From NCBI RefSeq assembly GCF_036231945.1, contig NZ_CP109599.1:6165501-6229500 (forward strand): 64,000 nucleotides of DNA, read 5' to 3'. Below are positions 1 to 8,544 of this stretch, piece by piece (the first letter of the stretch is position 1; each line of letters begins with the position of its first letter). Origin of the DNA: Streptomyces sp. NBC_01429 (GTDB taxonomy: Bacteria > Actinomycetota > Actinomycetes > Streptomycetales > Streptomycetaceae). The notes below the pieces were generated by a model. That model saw only the letters and a program-made list of their open reading frames with translations. It was not told the DNA's origin and did no database searches. The translations under genes and the position numbers were made by a program.

Positions 1-248
1 AGGGGCCGGGGAGCGTCCCGCTCGATGTCCGCGTCACGGGTCGTGCTGTCCGTGTACATCGGCCGGCCCTCCAGAACATTCGCCAGCGCGTCCGCGTTCC
101 TGGCGATGTGCGCCAGTACGTGACCACGGCTCCAGCCCGGCAGCCGTGACGGCTCGGCGACGGCGGCGTTGTCCAGTGCGGCGGCCGCGCCGAGGAGTCG
201 GTCGGTCGCTTCCCGTAGGGATTCCAGGTCCCGCGCGTGATCGATCAT
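1..248 (-). CDS. DinB/MDMPI-type mycothiol-dependent enzyme, N-terminal part (cut by window edge)
   Basis: About 82 residues are visible, starting at the ATG read from 248 and running off the left edge. The N-terminus MIDHARDLESLREATDRLLG, then the pattern LPGWSRGHVLAHIARNADAL, is typical of the MDMPI_N/DinB-2 helical domain of maleylpyruvate isomerase family proteins, where the GHVLAHIA histidine binds metal. Members use mycothiol as thiol cofactor, which fits an actinomycete. Substrate cannot be told. It is divergent from uvrA. The family call is good; the specific function is unknown because at least half the protein lies outside the window. Confidence 0.8.
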   Translation of the reverse strand, partial: MIDHARDLESLREATDRLLGAAAALDNAAVAEPSRLPGWSRGHVLAHIARNADALANVLEGRPMYTDSTTRDADIERDAPRP

Positions 249-307
249 GCCGCCGACGATAGCGCCGCCACTCGATCGGGTGAAGACGACGGAGGGCCGC
301 CGCAAAT

Positions 308-321
308 CGAATGTACGTGCT
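308..321. promoter_or_regulatory. Candidate LexA/DinR-type SOS box and promoter of uvrA
   Basis: CGAATGTACGTGCT matches 11 of 14 positions of the Gram-positive/actinobacterial SOS box pattern CGAACRNRYGTTYC. A -10-like TATAAG begins at its last base (321-326), so LexA bound here would cover the -35 to -10 region. SOS control of uvrA is known in many bacteria. The three mismatches make this a candidate only. Confidence 0.35.
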
Positions 322-436
322 ATAAGCTCGGAAGAGGCATCCTGGCATGTAGGCAATTCCACCGGCGCTCCCGAGCCCGGCCCCGAAGCCCGGCGATCCA
401 CCGCTTGGCGATTCATTCGTTCCGGCGATCCCCGAG

Positions 437-473
437 GCCCGGACCCGACAGGTCCGGGCGGGGGCTTTGCCCC
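437..473 (+). promoter_or_regulatory. Tandem hairpins in the uvrA 5' leader
   Basis: A perfect 9-bp stem (437-445 with 451-459, loop CGACA) is followed at once by a second GC stem (GGGGC at 461-465 with GCCCC at 469-473). They lie between divergent genes, so they cannot end an incoming transcript from the left gene. They would be in the uvrA leader, ending about 30 bp before its start. An attenuator or mRNA-stability role is inference. Confidence 0.5.
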
Positions 474-502
474 TGTCTCTCTTCAGAAAGGTGCGGACCG
501 GC

Positions 503-3500
503 GTGGCCGACCGTCTCATCGTCCGTGGCGCGCGCGAGCACAATCTCAAGAACGTCTCGCTCGACCTCCCCCGTGACTCACTCATCGTCTTCACCGGGCT
601 CTCCGGGTCGGGCAAGTCCTCTCTCGCGTTCGACACGATCTTCGCCGAGGGGCAGCGCCGGTACGTGGAGTCGCTCTCCTCGTACGCCCGGCAGTTCCTC
701 GGCCAGATGGACAAGCCGGACGTCGACTTCATCGAAGGGCTCTCCCCGGCCGTCTCCATCGACCAGAAGTCGACCTCGCGCAACCCGCGCTCGACGGTCG
801 GCACGATCACCGAGGTCTACGACTACCTCCGGCTGCTCTTCGCCCGGATCGGCAAGCCGCACTGTCCCCAGTGCGCGCGGCCGATCTCCCGCCAGTCGCC
901 GCAGGCCATCGTGGACCGGGTCCTGGAGCTGCCCGAGGGCAGCCGCTTCCAGGTGCTCTCGCCGCTGGTGCGCGAGCGCAAGGGCGAGTTCGTCGACCTC
1001 TTCTCCGACCTCCAGACCAAGGGGTACAGCCGGGCCAGGGTCGACGGGCAGACCGTCCAGCTCACCGAGCCGCCCACGCTGAAGAAGCAGGAGAAGCACA
1101 CCATCGAGGTGGTCGTCGACCGCCTCACGGTGAAGGACAGCGCGAAGCGCCGGCTCACCGACTCCGTCGAGACGGCCCTCGGGCTCTCCGGCGGCATGGT
1201 CGTGCTCGACTTCGTCGACCTCCCCGAGGACGACCCCGAGCGCGAGCGGATGTACTCCGAGCATCTGTACTGCCCGTACGACGACCTCTCCTTCGAGGAG
1301 CTGGAGCCCCGCTCCTTCTCCTTCAACTCCCCCTTCGGCGCCTGCCCCGACTGCACCGGCATCGGGACGCGCATGGAGGTCGACCCGGAGCTGATCGTCC
1401 CCGACGAGGACAAGTCCCTCGACGAGGGCGCGATCCACCCCTGGTCCCACGGCCACACCAAGGAGTACTTCGGCCGGATGATCGGCGGCCTCGCCAAGGC
1501 CCTCGGCTTCCGTACGGACATCCCGTGGGCCGGACTGCCCCAGCGCGCCAAGAAGGCGCTGCTCCACGGGCACAAGACGCAGGTCGAGGTCCGCTACCGC
1601 AACCGGTACGGGCGCGAGCGCGCCTACACCACCCCCGCCTTCGAGGGCGCGGTCTCCTTCGTCAAGAGGCGTCATACCGAGGCCGAGAGCGACACCAGCA
1701 GGGAGCGCTTCGAGGGCTATATGCGCGAGGTGCCCTGCCCGACCTGTGACGGCACCCGGCTCAAGCCGATCGTCCTCGCGGTCACGGTGATGGACAAGTC
1801 CATCGCCGAGGTCTCCGCGCTGTCCATCAGCGACTGCGCCGACTTCCTCAGCAGGCTCACGCTCAACGCGCGCGACAAGAAGATCGCCGAGCGGGTGCTC
1901 AAGGAGGTCAACGAGCGGCTGAAATTCCTGGTCGACGTCGGCCTCGACTACCTCTCGCTCAACCGCGCGGCCGGCACCCTCTCCGGCGGCGAGGCACAGC
2001 GCATCCGGCTCGCCACCCAGATCGGCTCGGGTCTGGTGGGCGTGCTGTACGTCCTGGACGAGCCGTCCATCGGTCTGCACCAGCGGGACAACCACCGGCT
2101 CATCGAGACCCTGGTCCGGCTGCGGGACATGGGCAACACCCTGATCGTCGTGGAGCACGACGAGGACACCATCAAGGTGGCCGACTGGGTGGTCGACATC
2201 GGCCCCGGCGCGGGTGAGCACGGCGGCAAGGTCGTCCACTCGGGCCCGTTGAAGGGCCTGCTGGCCAACAAGGAGTCGATGACCGGCCAGTACCTCTCCG
2301 GCAAGCGGTCCATCCCGACCCCGGACATCCGCCGCCCCGTCGACCCGGCACGTCGGCTCACGGTGCACGGTGCCCGGGAGAACAACCTGCGGGACATCGA
2401 CGTCTCCTTCCCGCTGGGGGTGTTCACCGCGATCACCGGGGTCTCGGGCTCCGGCAAGTCGACGCTGGTCAACGACATCCTCTACACGCATCTGGCGCGC
2501 GAGCTGAACGGCGCCAAGTCGGTGCCCGGCCGGCACACCCGGGTCGACGGCGACCACCTGGTCGACAAGGTCGTCCATGTCGACCAGTCGCCCATCGGCC
2601 GGACGCCCCGGTCCAACCCGGCCACGTACACCGGTGTCTTCGACCATGTCCGCAAGCTCTTCGCGGAGACGATGGAGGCGAAGGTCCGCGGCTACCTCCC
2701 CGGGCGCTTCTCCTTCAACGTCAAGGGCGGCCGCTGCGAGAACTGCTCGGGCGACGGCACCATCAAGATCGAGATGAACTTCCTGCCGGACGTCTACGTT
2801 CCGTGCGAGGTCTGCCACGGGGCGCGCTACAACCGGGAGACGCTGGAGGTCCACTACAAGGGCAAGTCCATCGCCGAGGTGCTGGACATGCCGATCGAGG
2901 AGGCGCTGGACTTCTTCGAGGCCGTTCCCACCATCTCGCGCCACCTCCGGACGCTCAACGAGGTCGGACTCGGCTATGTCCGGCTCGGCCAGTCCGCGCC
3001 GACCCTCTCGGGCGGCGAGGCCCAGCGCGTGAAGCTGTCGAGCGAGCTGCAGAAGCGCTCCACGGGCCGTACGGTCTACGTCCTGGACGAGCCGACGACC
3101 GGTCTGCACTTCGAGGACATCAGCAAGCTGATCACCGTGCTGTCGGGGCTGGTCGAAAAGGGCAACTCGGTGATCGTCATCGAGCACAACCTGGACGTCA
3201 TCAAGACGGCGGACTGGGTGATCGACATGGGTCCCGAGGGCGGCAACGGAGGCGGCCTGGTCGTCGCCGAAGGCACCCCGGAGCAGGTGGCCGGGGTCCC
3301 GGCCAGCCACACCGGCAAGTTCCTGCGCGACATCCTGGACGCCGAGCGCATCAGCGACGCGGCGGTCCCTGCGAAGAAGGCCCCGGCGAGGAAGACGGCG
3401 GCCAAGAAGGCGACCGCGGCCAAGAAGCCGGCCGCCGTGAAGCCGGCCGCGGTGAAGACGACGGCCGCCGCCAAGAAGGCACCGGCCAAGAAGTCCGCCA

Positions 3501-3520
3501 CCGGCTCGCGCCGCTCCTGA
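503..3520 (+). CDS. uvrA: Excinuclease ABC subunit UvrA
   Basis: Damage-recognition ATPase of nucleotide excision repair, working with UvrB in the cytoplasm. The 1005-residue product has two ABC ATPase modules: Walker A GLSGSGKSS near residue 33 and GVSGSGKST near 655, and signatures LSGGEAQR near 493 and 835. It also has cysteine pairs for zinc modules near 120 and 280 and a C-terminal CENC...CEVC finger near 745. A TTG 12 codons upstream is possible, but GTG at 503, preceded by AGAAAGG, fits the family N-terminus (VADRLIVRGAREHNL). The last ~55 residues are a lysine/alanine-rich, histone-H1-like tail (AAKK/APAKK repeats) absent from E. coli UvrA. Confidence 0.97.
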   Translation: MADRLIVRGAREHNLKNVSLDLPRDSLIVFTGLSGSGKSSLAFDTIFAEGQRRYVESLSSYARQFLGQMDKPDVDFIEGLSPAVSIDQKSTSRNPRSTVGTITEVYDYLRLLFARIGKPHCPQCARPISRQSPQAIVDRVLELPEGSRFQVLSPLVRERKGEFVDLFSDLQTKGYSRARVDGQTVQLTEPPTLKKQEKHTIEVVVDRLTVKDSAKRRLTDSVETALGLSGGMVVLDFVDLPEDDPERERMYSEHLYCPYDDLSFEELEPRSFSFNSPFGACPDCTGIGTRMEVDPELIVPDEDKSLDEGAIHPWSHGHTKEYFGRMIGGLAKALGFRTDIPWAGLPQRAKKALLHGHKTQVEVRYRNRYGRERAYTTPAFEGAVSFVKRRHTEAESDTSRERFEGYMREVPCPTCDGTRLKPIVLAVTVMDKSIAEVSALSISDCADFLSRLTLNARDKKIAERVLKEVNERLKFLVDVGLDYLSLNRAAGTLSGGEAQRIRLATQIGSGLVGVLYVLDEPSIGLHQRDNHRLIETLVRLRDMGNTLIVVEHDEDTIKVADWVVDIGPGAGEHGGKVVHSGPLKGLLANKESMTGQYLSGKRSIPTPDIRRPVDPARRLTVHGARENNLRDIDVSFPLGVFTAITGVSGSGKSTLVNDILYTHLARELNGAKSVPGRHTRVDGDHLVDKVVHVDQSPIGRTPRSNPATYTGVFDHVRKLFAETMEAKVRGYLPGRFSFNVKGGRCENCSGDGTIKIEMNFLPDVYVPCEVCHGARYNRETLEVHYKGKSIAEVLDMPIEEALDFFEAVPTISRHLRTLNEVGLGYVRLGQSAPTLSGGEAQRVKLSSELQKRSTGRTVYVLDEPTTGLHFEDISKLITVLSGLVEKGNSVIVIEHNLDVIKTADWVIDMGPEGGNGGGLVVAEGTPEQVAGVPASHTGKFLRDILDAERISDAAVPAKKAPARKTAAKKATAAKKPAAVKPAAVKTTAAAKKAPAKKSATGSRRS

Positions 3521-3527
3521 CGCGAGG

Positions 3528-3570
3528 CCGTCCCGTTCCGTCCGCCCCACGGGTGGACGGGACGGGACGG
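3528..3570. terminator. Bidirectional terminator between uvrA and the P450 gene
   Basis: A 16-bp stem (3528-3543 with 3555-3570, one G-U pair, 11-nt loop) lies just after the uvrA stop and just before the end of the convergent P450 gene. It has no T-tract, which is common in streptomycete terminators. Confidence 0.75.
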
Positions 3571-3584
3571 ACGGGGCAGTGGCC

Positions 3585-4802
3585 CTACCAGGCGACGGGG
3601 AGTTCGTGGACGCCGTACACGAGCATGTCCTCCTTGAAGCGGAGTTCGCCGTCGGGGACGGTGGTGCGCAGGCCGGGGAAGCGCCGCAGCAGGGCCGGAT
3701 AGGCGAGTTGCAGCTCGGCGCGGGCCAGATTCTGGCCGAGGCACTGATGGCTGCCGTGGCCGAAGGCCATGTGGCGGCGCACCTCGGGCCGGTCTATGTC
3801 GAGACGGTCGGGGTCGGGGAAGACGGTCCCGTCCCGGTTCCCGGCGTCATTGGCGAGGACGACCCCCTCACCCGCGCGGACGACCGTGCCGGCGATCTCC
3901 ACGTCCTCGGTGGCCACGCGGCGCCGCCCGCTGTGGGTGATGGTGAGATAACGCAGCAGCTCCTCCACGGCGTTGGCGACGCGGGCGGGGTCGTCGCTGT
4001 CCCGGACGGTGGCGAGCTGTTCGGGGTGGTGGAGCAGGGCGAGGGTGCCCAGGGCGGTCATGTTCGCGGTGGTCTCGTGGCCCGCGCTCAGCAGCAGGAT
4101 CGCGTTCTCGACCAGATGCCTCCGGTCCAGTTCGCCGGTGCGCACCCGCTCCACGACCAGAGTGCTGAGCAGATCGTCGGCGGGCTCGCGCTCCTTGACG
4201 GTGATCAGCTCGTCCAGATAGGCGGCGAGTTCCCCGGAGGCCGCCCTGGCCTGTTCCGGTGTGCTGTCGAGGGTGACCAGGGCGCGCGCGGCGCGCTGGA
4301 AGAGACCGCGGTCCCGGTGGGGGACGCCGAGGAGTTCGCTGATGACGAGCGAGGGCATCGGCAGGGCGAACGCGCTCACCAGGTCGGCCGGCGGGCCGGC
4401 CGCCTCCATGTCGTCCAGGAGCCGGTCGATGATCTCCTGGATACGGGGCCTCATGGCGGCGACGCGCTTGACCGTGAAGTGGGCGGTGAACATGAGCCGT
4501 TGATGGTTGTGCTCGGGGTCGTCCCGGGCGATGAACGGCAGCCGGTCGAGGTTGCGGCTGGCCTCCACGCCCGCGCTCTGGGCCGGGTGTCCCGGACGGG
4601 TGACGTCGGCGCTGAACCGCGGATCGGCGAGTACGGCGCGCTGGTCCGCGTAACGCGTCAGCAGCCAGGCGACCTGCCCGTTCCAGAGACGGATCGGGGA
4701 GACCGGTGCCTCTTCGCGCAGCGTCGCGTACTGCGGTGGGGGGTCGAAGGGGTAGCCGGACGCGCGGCTCAGCGGAAAGGTGGGGACGGCCGTCTCGGGC
4801 AT
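3585..4802 (-). CDS. Cytochrome P450 monooxygenase
   Basis: A soluble bacterial class I P450 of 405 residues, a normal length. Visible signatures are the I-helix oxygen-activation motif AGHETT (about residue 240), the K-helix ExxR in EELLRY, and the haem-thiolate loop FGHGSHQCLGQNLARAEL (about 345) with the proximal Cys. Overall pattern (DDPEH near 92, FTVKR) resembles CYP105/CYP107-type actinomycete enzymes; substrate unknown. The start ATG has a good GGAGG. It lies 43 bp downstream of a ferredoxin gene on the same strand, its likely redox partner. No dedicated ferredoxin reductase is nearby. Confidence 0.95.
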   Translation of the reverse strand: MPETAVPTFPLSRASGYPFDPPPQYATLREEAPVSPIRLWNGQVAWLLTRYADQRAVLADPRFSADVTRPGHPAQSAGVEASRNLDRLPFIARDDPEHNHQRLMFTAHFTVKRVAAMRPRIQEIIDRLLDDMEAAGPPADLVSAFALPMPSLVISELLGVPHRDRGLFQRAARALVTLDSTPEQARAASGELAAYLDELITVKEREPADDLLSTLVVERVRTGELDRRHLVENAILLLSAGHETTANMTALGTLALLHHPEQLATVRDSDDPARVANAVEELLRYLTITHSGRRRVATEDVEIAGTVVRAGEGVVLANDAGNRDGTVFPDPDRLDIDRPEVRRHMAFGHGSHQCLGQNLARAELQLAYPALLRRFPGLRTTVPDGELRFKEDMLVYGVHELPVAW

Positions 4803-4845
4803 GACGCTTCCTCCGGGCAGTAGGGGGTGGCTGGTCGTGCGGGGG

Positions 4846-5040
4846 TCAGGCGCTGACCTCGATGGCGGCGGCCGGGCACAGCGTCGCGGCCTCCCGCGCC
4901 CGGTCGAGGGCGTCGGCGGGCGGCGCGGGATCGAGCAGGACGACGACGCCGTCCTCGTCCCGCTGGTCGAAGAGGTCGTCGGCCGCGAGAACGCACTGTC
5001 CCGCGCCGCAGCACTTGTCCTCGTCGATCGCGATACGCAT
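4846..5040 (-). CDS. Small 3Fe-4S-type ferredoxin, P450 redox partner
   Basis: A 64-residue acidic protein starting at ATG read from 5040, with GGAG upstream. Cluster ligands are visible as CCGAGQC near residues 10-16 and the terminal CP of TLCPAAAI near 55. The residue where a fourth ligand would sit is replaced, the usual arrangement in actinomycete 3Fe-4S ferredoxins that feed electrons to P450s. First gene of a two-gene operon with the P450 gene. Confidence 0.92.
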   Translation of the reverse strand: MRIAIDEDKCCGAGQCVLAADDLFDQRDEDGVVVLLDPAPPADALDRAREAATLCPAAAIEVSA

Positions 5041-5081
5041 GGGATTTCTCCACTTCTCCGCGGATACCGGTGCGGGTCTGA

Positions 5082-5100
5082 AGTTAGTTACCTTAAGTAG
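5082..5100. promoter_or_regulatory. AT-rich island with CTTAAG core, possible MarR operator
   Basis: Between the ferredoxin-P450 operon and the divergent marR-type gene, AGTTAGTTACCTTAAGTAG stands out against the 72% GC background and contains the palindromic core CTTAAG. AT-rich dyads of this kind are common MarR-family sites. The symmetry beyond the core is poor, so this is only a suggestion. Confidence 0.3.
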
Positions 5101-5216
5101 CGTCTCCTCGGTGCGTGTATAGGACAAGTACGTCTTCGGCCATCTCCGCGCCCGCCGCTCCCGGGGGGCAGCGCCCCGGCGCGTCCCGGCACTCCGCGGC
5201 GCGCGCGGTCTCCGGC

Positions 5217-5831
5217 ATGATGGACCGGGTGCACGGTTCATCCGACCGGACGGGACGCGGCATCGCCGAGCTGCAGGCGCTGCTGTCCGCGCTCGCCTAC
5301 GACCTCACCCGCCCCCGGACCCACGAGCGGATCGTCGCCATGGCCGGAATGCCGGTCGACCGCGCCGGGCTCGCCCTCCTGCGCGTGCTGGTGGAGGAGG
5401 GGCAGCCCCTGCGGATCGGACGGATCGCGGAGCGGCTGGGGGTCCGTACCCCCCATGTCACCCGGCAGGTACGGGAACTCGAACGACAAGGTCTGGTCGA
5501 ACGCGTGCTGGAACCGGCGGACCGCCGCGCGCGGCGGATCACGCCCACCCCGCTGGGGTCGGACACCCTGGCGCGCGTCGACCGCGCCTCCCAGGCGTCG
5601 CTGGCGGAGAGCCTCGACGGGGTGGCCGCGCACCGCATCGAGGACGCCGTCGAAGTGCTGCGGCGGATCTCCAGCCACCGCCGGACGGGCGGGAGCGGCA
5701 CCGGGGGCGCGCCCGCGCCCGCTTCCCCGCCCGCGCCCGCCCCGGCTCCCGAGCCCGCTCCCGGCTCCGCCCCGGCTCCCCCTGCCGCTCCCGCTCCCGG
5801 GAGCGAGGGGGCCGCAGAGGGCGGCCCCTGA
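5217..5831 (+). CDS. MarR-family transcriptional regulator
   Basis: A winged-helix regulator of about 204 residues. The HTH region reads LRIGRIAERLGVRTPHVTRQ followed by VRELERQGLVERVLEPADRR, with the basic wing (DRRARRI) typical of MarR. The C-terminal ~45 residues are a proline/alanine-rich low-complexity tail (PAP repeats), unusual for the family and probably disordered. Two adjacent ATGs (5217, 5220) can serve; no strong RBS was seen. It is divergent from the ferredoxin-P450 pair, so control of that pair is a reasonable inference. Confidence 0.88.
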   Translation: MMDRVHGSSDRTGRGIAELQALLSALAYDLTRPRTHERIVAMAGMPVDRAGLALLRVLVEEGQPLRIGRIAERLGVRTPHVTRQVRELERQGLVERVLEPADRRARRITPTPLGSDTLARVDRASQASLAESLDGVAAHRIEDAVEVLRRISSHRRTGGSGTGGAPAPASPPAPAPAPEPAPGSAPAPPAAPAPGSEGAAEGGP

Positions 5832-5896
5832 CCGGCCGCCGGGAGGGCACCGGTATCGTCAGGTATGTCACCGACCCCCTGACCAGTGGAGACACC

Positions 5897-6325
5897 ATGG
5901 CCGGCCCGTCAGCCCCCCGCCGTACCGTGCTGAAGGGCGCAGCCCTCGCCGGGGTGGCCGGGCTGGGAGTGGCCGCCTGTTCCACCGATTCGAAGCTCGG
6001 CCACGCGGAGACCCCCACGCCCACCGCGCCGGTCGATCTGGGCGAGGCGTCCGAGGTGCCGGTCGGGGGCGCCAAGCTCTACAAGGAGCAGCGCGTCGTG
6101 GTCAGCTGCCCGGCGAAGGGCCAGTACAAGGCGTTCAGCGCGCAGTGCACCCACGCGGGCTGCCTCCTGGAGAAGCTGGAGGGCACCGTGGGGGACTGCC
6201 CGTGCCACGGCAGCAAGTTCGACGTCACCACCGGAGAGGTGCTCCACGGCCCGGCGACCGCGCCGCTGCCCGAGGTGCCGGTGACGGCCGCGGGCGGGAA
6301 GCTCGTCGCGGGCCCGCGGAGCTGA
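5897..6325 (+). CDS. Tat-exported Rieske 2Fe-2S protein
   Basis: 142 residues. The N-terminus has a twin-arginine signal (RRTVLKGAALAGVAG) ending in a lipobox-like VAAC, so this is probably a membrane-anchored Tat lipoprotein. The Rieske cluster motifs are CTHAGC (about residue 77) and CPCHGS (about 96), supplying two Cys and two His. The domain is the small qcrA-like/arsenite-oxidase-type fold without a long transmembrane hairpin. Electron partner unknown. It is a single gene between marR and uvrC. Confidence 0.93.
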   Translation: MAGPSAPRRTVLKGAALAGVAGLGVAACSTDSKLGHAETPTPTAPVDLGEASEVPVGGAKLYKEQRVVVSCPAKGQYKAFSAQCTHAGCLLEKLEGTVGDCPCHGSKFDVTTGEVLHGPATAPLPEVPVTAAGGKLVAGPRS

Positions 6326-6375
6326 GGCCGGCGGAGCTGAGGGCCGCAGAACTGAGGCCCGCGGAGCTGACGGCG
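6316..6375. repeat. Four 15-bp tandem repeats across the Rieske gene stop codon
   Basis: Units begin at 6316, 6331, 6346 and 6361, with consensus GCGGAGCTGAGGCCC and one or two changes each. The first unit contains the stop codon of the Rieske gene, and because the period is five codons each later unit repeats an in-frame TGA. The array looks like slippage expansion of the gene's 3' end. Confidence 0.8.
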
Positions 6376-6441
6376 TGAGCCGTTCACCTCGCACCGCCCT
6401 GCACCACCCCGCTGTCGGTGCCCGACAGTAGGGTGGAGTGT

Positions 6442-8544
6442 ATGGCCGACCCCTCCAGCTACCGCCCCAAGCCGGGACAGATCCCCGACTCGCCGGGGGT
6501 CTACAAATTCCGCGACGACCACCGCCGGGTGATCTACGTCGGGAAGGCGAAAAGCCTGCGTCAGCGGCTCGCCAGCTACTTCCAGGACCTGGCGGGTCTG
6601 CATCCGCGCACCCGCTCCATGGTCACCACCGCCGCCTCCGTCGAGTGGACCGTCGTCTCCACCGAGGTCGAGGCGCTCCAGCTGGAGTACTCCTGGATCA
6701 AGGAGTACGACCCCCGGTTCAACGTCAAGTACCGCGACGACAAGAGCTATCCGTCCCTCGCCGTCACGCTGAACGAGGAGTTCCCCCGGGTCCAGGTGAT
6801 GCGCGGCGCCAAGAAGAAGGGCGTGCGCTACTTCGGACCGTACGGACACGCCTGGGCCATCCGCGAGACCGTCGACCTGATGCTCCGTGTCTTTCCCGTA
6901 CGGACCTGCTCCGCCGGGGTGTTCAAGAACGCGGCGCGGACCGGCCGCCCCTGCCTCCTCGGCTATATCGACAAGTGCTCGGCGCCCTGCGTGGGCCGGG
7001 TCACCCCCGAGGAGCACCGCGAACTGGCCGAGGAGTTCTGCGACTTCATGGCCGGCCGCACCGGCACGTACCTCCGCCGCCTGGAGAAGCGGATGACGGA
7101 CGCGGCCGAGGAGATGGAGTACGAGAGGGCGGCCCGGCTGCGCGACGACATAGGCGCCCTGCGCCGCGCGATGGAGAAGAACGCCGTCGTGCTGGCCGAC
7201 GCCACCGACGCCGACCTGATCGCGGTCGCCGAGGACGAGCTGGAGGCCGCCGTACAGATCTTCCACGTCCGCGGCGGCCGGGTCCGCGGCCAGCGCGGCT
7301 GGGTCACCGACAAGGTCGAGGCCGTCGAGACGGCGGGCCTGGTGGAACACGCGCTCCAGCAGCTGTACGGGGAGGAGCGCGGCGACGCCGTGCCCAAGGA
7401 GGTGCTCGTCCCCGCGCTGCCCCGGGACGAGGGCGAGACCGAGGCCCTCGCCCAGTGGCTGAGCGAGCGCAGGGGGGCCCAGGTCTCGCTGCGCATCCCG
7501 CAGCGCGGCGACAAGAAGGACCTGATGGTGACGGTCGCGCGCAACGCGCAGCAGTCCCTGGTCCTGCACAAGACCAAGCGCGCCAGCGACCTCACCACCC
7601 GCTCGCGCGCGCTGGAGGAGATCTCCCAGGCGCTCGACCTGGACAGCGTGCCGCTGCGCATCGAGTGCTTCGACATCTCGCACCTCCAGGGCGACGACGT
7701 CGTGGCGTCCATGGTGGTCTTCGAGGACGGCCTCGCCCGCAAGAGCGAGTACCGCCGCTTCCAGATCAAGACGTTCGAGGGCCAGGACGACGTACGGTCG
7801 ATGCACGAGGTGATCACCCGTCGCTTCCGGCGCTACCTCCAGGAGAAGGAGCGCACGGGCGAGTGGTCGGAGGAGCCGGAGACCTCCACCGAGCCGGAGA
7901 CCCCCACCGAGCCGGAGATCCCCGCTGACGCGGACGCCGCCGCCCTGCCCGACGGCGCCGCCCTGCCGGACAGCCCCGATCAGCAGCCCGGCTCCGAGCC
8001 CCTCACCGAGGACGACGGCCGGCCCAAGCGGTTCGCCTACCCGCCCCAGCTCGTCGTGGTCGACGGCGGTCAGCCCCAGGTCGCCGCCGCCCAGCGGGCC
8101 CTCGACGAGCTGGGCATCGACGATGTCGCGGTCTGCGGCCTGGCCAAGCGCCTCGAAGAGGTCTGGGTGCCGGGGGAGAGCGACCCGGTCGTCCTGCCCC
8201 GCTCCAGCGAGGGGCTCTATCTGCTCCAGCGCGTGCGCGACGAGGCGCACCGCTTCGCCATCACCTATCAGCGCGCCAAACGGGCCAAACGCATCAGGAC
8301 CAGCCCGCTGGACGACGTGGCCGGGCTGGGCGAGTCCCGCAAGCAGGCCCTCATCAAGCATTTCGGCTCGGTGAAGCGGCTGCGGCAGGCGACAATCGAC
8401 CAGATCTGCGAGGTGCCCGGCGTCGGCCGCAAGACGGCCGAGTCGGTTGTCGTGGCCTTCGCCGACGCGGCCCCGGCGGCACCCGCCGTGAACACGGCAA
8501 CAGGAGAGATCATGGAAGACAACGGGGGCACCACGCATGACTGA
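6442..8544 (+). CDS. uvrC: Excinuclease ABC subunit UvrC
   Basis: Makes both incisions in nucleotide excision repair. 700 residues: GIY-YIG nuclease at the N-terminus (PGVYKF..IYVGKAKSLRQRL), a UVR motif near residue 230, an RNase-H-like nuclease with ECFDISHLQGDDVVASMV near 410, and C-terminal helix-hairpin-helix motifs (GLGESRKQAL, VPGVGRKTAE). An acidic/proline insert with TEPE repeats (about 475-530) interrupts the RNase-H-like half. ATG at 6442 follows GTGGAG; TAGGGT at 6429-6434 could be a -10 for a near-leaderless message. First gene of the uvrC-rapZ-yvcK-whiA block, overlapping rapZ by 8 bp. Confidence 0.97.
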   Translation: MADPSSYRPKPGQIPDSPGVYKFRDDHRRVIYVGKAKSLRQRLASYFQDLAGLHPRTRSMVTTAASVEWTVVSTEVEALQLEYSWIKEYDPRFNVKYRDDKSYPSLAVTLNEEFPRVQVMRGAKKKGVRYFGPYGHAWAIRETVDLMLRVFPVRTCSAGVFKNAARTGRPCLLGYIDKCSAPCVGRVTPEEHRELAEEFCDFMAGRTGTYLRRLEKRMTDAAEEMEYERAARLRDDIGALRRAMEKNAVVLADATDADLIAVAEDELEAAVQIFHVRGGRVRGQRGWVTDKVEAVETAGLVEHALQQLYGEERGDAVPKEVLVPALPRDEGETEALAQWLSERRGAQVSLRIPQRGDKKDLMVTVARNAQQSLVLHKTKRASDLTTRSRALEEISQALDLDSVPLRIECFDISHLQGDDVVASMVVFEDGLARKSEYRRFQIKTFEGQDDVRSMHEVITRRFRRYLQEKERTGEWSEEPETSTEPETPTEPEIPADADAAALPDGAALPDSPDQQPGSEPLTEDDGRPKRFAYPPQLVVVDGGQPQVAAAQRALDELGIDDVAVCGLAKRLEEVWVPGESDPVVLPRSSEGLYLLQRVRDEAHRFAITYQRAKRAKRIRTSPLDDVAGLGESRKQALIKHFGSVKRLRQATIDQICEVPGVGRKTAESVVVAFADAAPAAPAVNTATGEIMEDNGGTTHD

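Noticed and set aside
578..3550. 990-codon open frame antisense to uvrA, and similar very long minus frames over 6079-9174
   Set aside because: High GC and third-position bias keep antisense frames open; the translated strings have no domain and uvrA, uvrC and rapZ explain the DNA fully.
3585..5831. Secondary-metabolite cluster around the P450
   Set aside because: No synthase, tailoring or resistance genes accompany it; neighbours are repair genes.
6316..6375. CRISPR-like repeats
   Set aside because: Units are 15 bp and contiguous with no spacers; the same applies to 62901-62940 and 56211-56246.
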